Shown in pieces: positions 47,697 through 55,957 of a stretch of DNA of 55,957 nucleotides. Position 1 is the first letter of the stretch; every line of letters begins with the position of its first letter. The stretch spans positions 1 to 55,957 of the forward strand of contig RHMC01000031.1 in the NCBI GenBank assembly GCA_003719395.1, written 5' to 3'. Position numbers and translations under genes: made by a program. This DNA is from Streptomyces altiplanensis (GTDB taxonomy: Bacteria > Actinomycetota > Actinomycetes > Streptomycetales > Streptomycetaceae). The notes beneath the pieces were generated by a model that worked only from the letters and a program-made list of their open reading frames with translations, ran no database searches and was not told where the DNA came from.

Positions 47697-47821
47697 GCCG
47701 CCGCCCCCGCCCGGGGCGCGAAGCGGTGGGCGACCAGGTCGGCGCCGAGGCTGAGGACGACGGTGGTGACGGTGAAGACGACGGCCGGGCCCTGCGCGAC
47801 GGGGACGTCGCGCAGGGGGAC
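47693..47821 (-). pseudogene. C-terminal remnant of a DppB-type permease
   Basis: VPLRDVPVAQGPAVVFTVTT, then VVLSLGADLVAHRFAP, is the last helix and tail of a DppB-type permease. Its stop overlaps the GTG of the fusion relic (GTGA), preserving the original operon junction. Upstream similarity ends at about 47821, where a plus-strand GNAT fragment begins, so the gene was truncated by rearrangement. Confidence 0.6.
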
Positions 47822-47822
47822 C

Positions 47823-48106
47823 GCCGCACAGCTCCTCCGGGTCTGCGTCCGGCCGGAGCACCGGCGCTGCGGTCTGGCGCGGACCATGGTCGGCCGGGCA
47901 TCCGACTCCGCCGCGCCCCCGGGTACGACAGCATCTGCCTCCGCACCGACGTCAGGGCGAAGGGCGCCGAAGCCTTCCGGCGGAGCATGGCCAAGGAGGT
48001 GTTCGACGCCCGTACGACGGGTGAGCACGGCCCCGGTGCCGACACCGTGCACGTCGGGATTCCCCCCGGAACAACACCGGACTTCAAGGCTCCATTTCTT
48101 CGGTGA
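47823..48106 (+). pseudogene. Truncated GNAT acetyltransferase
   Basis: AQLLRVCVRPEHRRCGLART matches GNAT motif A (acetyl-CoA loop, normally RGxGxA). After a frame change near 47928 at a C5 run, GYDSICLRTDVRAKGAEAF and DARTTGEHGPGADTVHVGIP supply the C-terminal part. The N-terminal half is absent and the loop glycines are altered (RRCGLA). It abuts the permease remnant. Confidence 0.55.
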
Positions 48107-48187
48107 GTAGACGGACGAGGCGCGGGCACACGGCTTCCAGAAATAACACCCCGAAAGAACACATCTACGGCTCGACAGGAGAACGTG

Positions 48188-48316
48188 GTGACGAATTACG
48201 GGAGCTCATCCGCCGCGGCCCCCCGTTCCGGTCTTGTCCTCTCCGGCGCGGCTCTCGGACCGGTGGCCGTGAGCGGCGGCTTCACCTGGTACGCCGGCGG
48301 CCGAGCGGCAGCATGA
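48188..48316 (+). CDS. Small hydrophobic ORF translationally coupled to ppk2
   Basis: 42 codons from GTG 48188, with AGGAGA (48177-48182) five bases upstream. The product begins VTNYGSSSAAAPRSGLVLSG and contains a hydrophobic stretch up to GGFTWYAGGRAAA. Its TGA overlaps the ATG of ppk2 (ATGA, 48313-48316), a pattern seen with real cotranslated genes. Function unknown; it may simply be a leader that sets PPK2 translation. Confidence 0.5.
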   Translation: MTNYGSSSAAAPRSGLVLSGAALGPVAVSGGFTWYAGGRAAA

Positions 48317-49284
48317 CCGACGCCGAGGACGAAGCCCTTCTCGAAGGGCTGACGGTCGACAACCGCCACCCCGAGCGGCCCGTCCTGCTCGATGACGACG
48401 GCCGGCCGCTGCAGACGTGGCGGGAGAACCACCCGTACGACCACAAGGTCCGACGCCAGGAGTACGAGCAGAGCAAACGGTTGCTCCAGATCGAACTGCT
48501 CAAGCTGCAGCGGTGGGTGAAGGACACGGGACAGCGCCTCGTGGTGATCTGCGAGGGGCGTGACGCGGCGGGAAAGGGCGGCACCATCCACCGCTTCACC
48601 GAGCGGCTCAATCCCCGGGGCGCCCGCGTGGTGGCTCTGGACAAGCCCACCGAACACGAGGCGGGCCAGTGGTATTTCCAGCGGTACGTTGCCCATCTCC
48701 CGTCCGCGGGGGAAATCGTCTTTTTTGACCGCTCCTGGTACAACCGGGCGGGAGTCGAGCGCGTCATGGGCTTCTGCACTCCGGCCGAGTGCCGGCACTT
48801 CCTCCAGCAGGCCCCGCTGTTCGAGCGGATGCTCACCGAGGACGGACTCCTGCTGGTGAAATTCTGGTTCTCCGTCTCCCGCAACGAGCAGCGCACCCGG
48901 TTCGCCATCCGGCAGGTGGACCCGGTGAGGCAGTGGAAACTGTCGCCGACCGATCTGGCTTCGCTGGATCTGTGGGACGCCTACACGGCGGCGAAGGTCG
49001 ACATGTTCCGGGCCACCGACACTGTTCACGCACCGTGGACCGTCGTGAAGAACAACGACAAGAAGCGCGGGCGGCTGGAAGCGATGCGCAGCCTGCTGTC
49101 GCGGTTCGACTACACGAACAAGGACGACAAGGCGGTCGGTGAGCCCGACCCGCTGATCGTCGGCCCGGCGGACACCCTCCTGGAACCCGGCGAGGAGAGC
49201 ACCGTCCTCTCCCCGACCCCTCTCGCCGGCCGCCCCCAGGGACCGGGCGACCACCCCGGATCCGCGAGGGACACCTCGCGGTGA
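48313..49284 (+). CDS. ppk2: Polyphosphate kinase 2
   Basis: 323 aa from ATG 48313. PPK2 core: Walker A ICEGRDAAGKGGTIHRFTER, Walker B EIVFFDRSWYNRAGVERVMG, and the lid-region SRNEQRTRFAIRQVDPVRQW with APWTVVKNNDKKRGRLEAMR. It transfers phosphate between polyphosphate and nucleotides, usually making GTP/ATP from NDP in single-domain members. The last 60 residues are a Pro/Gly-rich tail beyond the family core. It has a leader ORF directly upstream. Confidence 0.94.
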   Translation: MTDAEDEALLEGLTVDNRHPERPVLLDDDGRPLQTWRENHPYDHKVRRQEYEQSKRLLQIELLKLQRWVKDTGQRLVVICEGRDAAGKGGTIHRFTERLNPRGARVVALDKPTEHEAGQWYFQRYVAHLPSAGEIVFFDRSWYNRAGVERVMGFCTPAECRHFLQQAPLFERMLTEDGLLLVKFWFSVSRNEQRTRFAIRQVDPVRQWKLSPTDLASLDLWDAYTAAKVDMFRATDTVHAPWTVVKNNDKKRGRLEAMRSLLSRFDYTNKDDKAVGEPDPLIVGPADTLLEPGEESTVLSPTPLAGRPQGPGDHPGSARDTSR

Positions 49285-49369
49285 GCCGACTGCTCAGCCG
49301 CGACCTGCGGATTGTCGTCTGCATAGCCGTGTTCCGGCAGGGCATACGAGTGCTCGGAGGTTGATAATC

Positions 49370-49540
49370 ATGGTTCCCCTGCTACTCGTCCTGCTTCTCG
49401 CGCTGGTTCTCTTCGGCGCCGGATTCGCCCTGAAGGCCCTGTGGTGGATTGCCGTCATCGTTCTGGTGATCTGGCTGCTCGGCTTCGTCATGCGGTCCGC
49501 CGGCAGCGGCGGCCGCAAGGGACGTTGGTACCGCTGGTAG
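49370..49540 (+). CDS. Small hydrophobic membrane protein
   Basis: 56 aa, ATG 49370 with GGAGG nine bases upstream, TAG 49538-49540. One long or two short helices (MVPLLLVLLLALVLFGAGFA and WWIAVIVLVIWLLGFVM) followed by a basic Gly-rich tail GGRKGRWYRW. It resembles the short hydrophobic proteins common near stress genes in actinomycetes. A strong terminator follows immediately. Confidence 0.8.
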   Translation: MVPLLLVLLLALVLFGAGFALKALWWIAVIVLVIWLLGFVMRSAGSGGRKGRWYRW

Positions 49541-49549
49541 GCCGGCAGT

Positions 49550-49595
49550 ACGCCAGGAGGCTCAGTCGGCATGCGCCGGGTGAGCCTCCTGGCGT
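49550..49595. terminator. Perfect 15-base-stem terminator
   Basis: ACGCCAGGAGGCTCA (49550-49564) pairs exactly with TGAGCCTCCTGGCGT (49581-49595), loop 16 bases, ten bases past the small membrane protein stop. Confidence 0.8.
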
Positions 49596-49687
49596 GTCCT
49601 GCCGCTGCCCGTGACCGGCATGCGCCGTGAAGAACGCGCCGCCGCCGGCAGCTCTCGAACCGCCCCCTCAGCCAGAAAGCCGAAAAC

Positions 49688-50095
49688 ATGCCCTCTCAAG
49701 AAGTGAACCTGAACGTCGAGGTCGAAATCCACGACCCCGGTACGGCCGTTCTGGCCATCGGCGGTGAACTGGACATCGATACCGCGACCTTCCTGCATCA
49801 CCACTTGGCGAATCAGTTCCTTCACGGTCGGCACCATCTCGTGCTGGACCTCTCGACCCTGCAGTTCGTGGATTCATCGGGGATGAACGTGCTGATCAAA
49901 GCCGCCCGGGAAGCCCGGGAAAGAGGGGGCGACCTGCGCCTCGTCGCACCCGCCCCTGCGGTCCGGCGCCTTCTCGAACTCACGGGGCTGAGCCTGATGA
50001 CACCGATCCACGCCGATCTCGAAGAGGCACTCGGCCGGCCCGGGATCCCCGCGCAGGTGCCCGCCACGGGCAGGGACGACGGAAGCCGGCAATAG
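49688..50095 (+). CDS. STAS-domain anti-sigma factor antagonist
   Basis: 135 aa, intact. LAIGGELDIDTATFLHHHLA, VLDLSTLQFVDSSGMNVLIK (phosphorylatable Ser in DSSGMNVL) and LRLVAPAPAVRRLLELTGLS are the SpoIIAA/BldG-type STAS signatures. In the unphosphorylated form such proteins bind anti-sigma kinases and free the sigma factor. The convergent SpoIIE-type phosphatase gene 27 bases downstream is an obvious candidate to dephosphorylate it. ATG 49688 has only a weak ribosome site (AGAAAG). Confidence 0.92.
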   Translation: MPSQEVNLNVEVEIHDPGTAVLAIGGELDIDTATFLHHHLANQFLHGRHHLVLDLSTLQFVDSSGMNVLIKAAREARERGGDLRLVAPAPAVRRLLELTGLSLMTPIHADLEEALGRPGIPAQVPATGRDDGSRQ

Positions 50096-50121
50096 AGCCG
50101 GTCGCGTGGAGACCGCCGAGG

Positions 50122-52569
50122 TCACGACACTTCGATACCGATGAGGCAGGTGTCGTCGTCGGTGTCCGAACTGCTGTGGGTGAGCAGGCGGTCGAGCCGG
50201 CGCTCCAGGGTCTGGGCCGGCGCCTGCGCCGTGACGAGCAGTTGGGTGAGGGACTCGTGCACGGCGGTGTCCCTGCGTTCGATGAGGCCGTCGGTGTACA
50301 TCAGCAGCGTGTCGTGCGGTTCGAGCTGGAGCTCGGCCTCCTCGTACTCCGCTTCCGCGAGGGCGCCCAGAAGAAGCCCACTCGGCAGGGGCAGCGTGGT
50401 GGCCTCGTGCTCCCGTACCAGCACGGGCGGCAGATGGCCTGCCCTGGCCCAGCGCAGAACGCGGGTCGCCGGGTCGAAGAGGCCGCACACCGCGGTGGCG
50501 GTGACCTGTCCGGTGAGGTGGTGCGCCACGATGTTCAGCCAGGACAGCAGCTGGCCCGGTCCCGCGCCGGTGACGGCGAGACCGCGCATGGCGTTGCGCA
50601 GGACCACCATGCCCGTGGCCGCGTCGATGCCGTGGCCGGCGATGTCTCCGACGCAGAGCAGTATCCGCTTGGACGGCAGGACGACGGCGTCGTACCAGTC
50701 ACCGCCCACCAGCGACTCCGTCTCCGCCGGCCGGTAGCGCACGGCGATCTGCAGGCCGGGGGCGTCGAGCGGCGCCCGGGCCGGCGGCATGATGGCGTGC
50801 TGGAGCTGCAGGGCCAGCCGGTTGCGCTCGGCCGACTCCTGTTCGGTGTGCGCGAGCTGGTCGCGGGTGGCGGCGAGCGCCACCTCGGTCCAGTGCTGGG
50901 AGGAGATGTCCTGGTAGGCGCCGCGTACCGCGAGGAGCCGGTCGTCGGCGTCGAGGACGGGTTCGGCGATGACCCGGATGTGGCGGGTCACTCCGTCGGG
51001 ACGCATCAGGCGGAAGGCCGTCGAGGCCGGGCGCCGGTGGTGGAGGACTGCCTGCAGGAAGCGGCTGATGGCGACGGCGTCGTCCGGGTGCGCGTGGTCG
51101 GTGAGGTCCTGCAGGGGCACCGGCTCTTCGGTGGCCGGACGCCCGTACAGGGCGAAGAGCTGCCCGTTCCAGGTGATCTCGCCCGTCACCAGGTTCTCCT
51201 CGAAGCCGCCGATGCGGCCGAGGCGCTGCGCGTGCTGCAGCAGGCTGGCAAGCCGGGCCGTCTCGTCCTCGATGCGCCAGATGAGCAGGACGCTGCCGCC
51301 GTGCCGGCTGATGCTGAGGTCGGCGACGGACGCGAGCGGCACCTGGTCGACGAGGGCGGTCAGCGTCATCCGCTGCGCACGGAACGGCTCGCCGGTGGCG
51401 TAGACGCGTTCGATCTTCCCGAAGAGTTCGCTGTCGTCGGCGGCCATGGGGTAGGCCTCCAGCAGCAGGGCCCCGTTGACGGCGCTGCGGGGGCGCCCCG
51501 CCGGGTCCACGAAGTTGCTGTTCACATGACGGATCCGGAAGTCGCTGAGGTGGCCTTCCGCACCGAGGTGCGGCGTGAGGACGAGCGCGGGGTCGTACAG
51601 CCCGTCGGAGAGGTCCACCAGCTCGGAGACGTCGGCCAGTTCCCGCGCGGAGGGGAGGTGCACACCGGCGGCGGGCAGGCTTTCGAGTGTGTGGGCGCAC
51701 AGCTCGGCCAGGGCTTCGATCTGGCGCGCGATGGCCGGTGACTGCGGGGGGAGCTGCTGGGGCCAGCAGATCTCCAGTACGCCGTGTATGCGGCCGCCGG
51801 TTCCGGCGGGCAGCGCGACACGGCCGCCGTTCGGGGTCTGCTTGTGGCCGATGGAGGGAACGCAGGCCTCGGCGAGGGAGGAGATCCGGACGGCACGGCG
51901 TTCGTCGAGTGCCTGACGGGCGACGGTCGCCACACCGGGCGGTACGTACCGCCAGCGTCCCGCTTCGTCGGCGCTGAACCCGGCGTGACCGCAGAGGGTG
52001 AGGGAGGCGTCCGAGCCGACGGTCCAGACGGCGACGGCTGTGGCTCCCAGTGGGGCCAGCGCGTGTTCGAGCAGCGATCCGGCGACGGTCTGGGTGTCCC
52101 CGGCGGCCAGCGCGGCGCTTTCGGCGGTGCGCAGGCGCACGGCGACGGACGGGTCGTCTCCCCCGCCGTACGGGTCGTCGCCACTCGTCCGCCGGACGAA
52201 GTCACCGGTGATGTCGACGAGATGGTCCTGGGCCGACTGGTTGATGATGTCCGCGGCCAGCTCCAGCTGGGACAGGCCGGCCTGGTCGGCGAGTTCTCCG
52301 AGCTGTCGCGCCGCCTGGGCCGGGCCGCATCCGAGCCGCTCGACCAAGATGCCCTTGGCGAGTTCGACCAGGGCACGGCCGTCGGCCGCGGCGTGCGCCG
52401 CCCGTACCTCCCCGCGAAGCCGTTCGACGGTGGCGGCCAGACGGCCGACCGTGGAGGTCCGGCCGGTCAGAGGCTCCTCACCGGACCCGGCGAGGAGTTC
52501 GGCGGACGACTGCGGAGCAACGTCTTCCGCGCCGGGATCCGCGTGGTGTTCAAAAGTAGGAGTACTCAT
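50122..52569 (-). CDS. ANTAR-GAF-PAS-PP2C (SpoIIE/RsbU-type) phosphatase
   Basis: 815 aa, intact. An ANTAR-like helical segment near residues 45-110 (LVELAKGILVERLGCGPAQA), a GAF domain about 150-290, a PAS-like domain about 310-425, a PAS/PAC domain about 440-560 (FEENLVTGEITWNGQLFALY), then the PP2C-type phosphatase: VGGDWYDAVVLPSKR, LCVGDIAGHGIDAATGM, ARAGHLPPVL and LLMYTDGLIERRD with the metal-binding Asp residues. Cytosolic, no membrane helix. It is expected to dephosphorylate STAS antagonists; the 49688 gene is the nearest. ATG 52569 has GAGGAGT upstream. Confidence 0.93.
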   Translation of the reverse strand: MSTPTFEHHADPGAEDVAPQSSAELLAGSGEEPLTGRTSTVGRLAATVERLRGEVRAAHAAADGRALVELAKGILVERLGCGPAQAARQLGELADQAGLSQLELAADIINQSAQDHLVDITGDFVRRTSGDDPYGGGDDPSVAVRLRTAESAALAAGDTQTVAGSLLEHALAPLGATAVAVWTVGSDASLTLCGHAGFSADEAGRWRYVPPGVATVARQALDERRAVRISSLAEACVPSIGHKQTPNGGRVALPAGTGGRIHGVLEICWPQQLPPQSPAIARQIEALAELCAHTLESLPAAGVHLPSARELADVSELVDLSDGLYDPALVLTPHLGAEGHLSDFRIRHVNSNFVDPAGRPRSAVNGALLLEAYPMAADDSELFGKIERVYATGEPFRAQRMTLTALVDQVPLASVADLSISRHGGSVLLIWRIEDETARLASLLQHAQRLGRIGGFEENLVTGEITWNGQLFALYGRPATEEPVPLQDLTDHAHPDDAVAISRFLQAVLHHRRPASTAFRLMRPDGVTRHIRVIAEPVLDADDRLLAVRGAYQDISSQHWTEVALAATRDQLAHTEQESAERNRLALQLQHAIMPPARAPLDAPGLQIAVRYRPAETESLVGGDWYDAVVLPSKRILLCVGDIAGHGIDAATGMVVLRNAMRGLAVTGAGPGQLLSWLNIVAHHLTGQVTATAVCGLFDPATRVLRWARAGHLPPVLVREHEATTLPLPSGLLLGALAEAEYEEAELQLEPHDTLLMYTDGLIERRDTAVHESLTQLLVTAQAPAQTLERRLDRLLTHSSSDTDDDTCLIGIEVS

Positions 52570-52656
52570 GGTGCTGCTGACTCCTCGGTGCTTCGGCTGG
52601 GTACCGCAGGGCGGGCGCGGGGGTGGCTGTCGACAGTCGGCGAAGGCCGCTCCCGT

Positions 52657-55957
<3,301 letters not shown>

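Overview
The window looks like a piece of a Streptomyces (or closely related actinomycete) chromosome. It is extremely G+C rich with G/C at most third positions, GTG starts are common, and the gene content is typical of the genus: Ser/Thr kinases with PQQ-like propellers, an SSI-type protease inhibitor, MurT/GatD, SpoIIE-type phosphatases and multi-HAMP hybrid kinases. No tRNA, rRNA, CRISPR array, integrase or recognisable insertion sequence was seen.

Layout. 1-5.6 kb: three consecutive plus-strand Ser/Thr kinase genes, the first a pseudokinase and the other two with C-terminal propellers. 5.6-11.6 kb: an alpha/beta hydrolase, sparse or decayed DNA, a fourth propeller kinase, yjbQ and a small hypothetical gene. 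11.6-18 kb: flavin monooxygenase, MltG-like transglycosylase, a 19-codon ORF, a MarR regulator divergent from an ABC exporter, and a secreted PNGase A-like protein. 18.2-24 kb: a two-gene heterodimeric ABC exporter, then a TetR/SDR divergent pair. 24.1-26.8 kb: carbonic anhydrase translationally coupled to a SulP anion transporter, and a small secreted protein. 27.0-33.6 kb: a six-gene, stop/start-coupled operon (binding lipoprotein, two permeases, two ATPases, MFS exporter) behind a near-perfect actinobacterial Zur box. 33.6-41.8 kb: housekeeping and lipid genes (DUF457 membrane protein, Ski2-like helicase, TesB, glutathione peroxidase, acyl-CoA dehydrogenase with divergent TetR, peptide deformylase). 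41.9-46.4 kb: murT-gatD, phosphofructokinase, a CtaG-type copper/oxidase assembly protein and a small membrane protein. 46.5-48.1 kb: SSI-like inhibitor and remnants of a decayed peptide-type ABC operon and a GNAT enzyme. 48.2-56 kb: a coupled small ORF with PPK2, a small hydrophobic protein, a STAS antagonist, an ANTAR-GAF-PAS-SpoIIE phosphatase and a giant multi-HAMP hybrid histidine kinase running off the window end.

At least twenty genes, including conserved ones such as the helicase, acyl-CoA dehydrogenase and CtaG, are interrupted by single-base indels, often in G/C or A/T homopolymers. I read these as residual sequencing error. Coordinates are given for the inferred intact gene, with the approximate shift positions noted.

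The most interesting unit is the Zur-box operon. Its order is that of the staphylopine-type opine metallophore system (cntA-B-C-D-F-E), but no biosynthesis genes (cntKLM-like) lie next to it. Second is the ABC exporter pair, whose two subunits carry complementary degenerate nucleotide-binding motifs.
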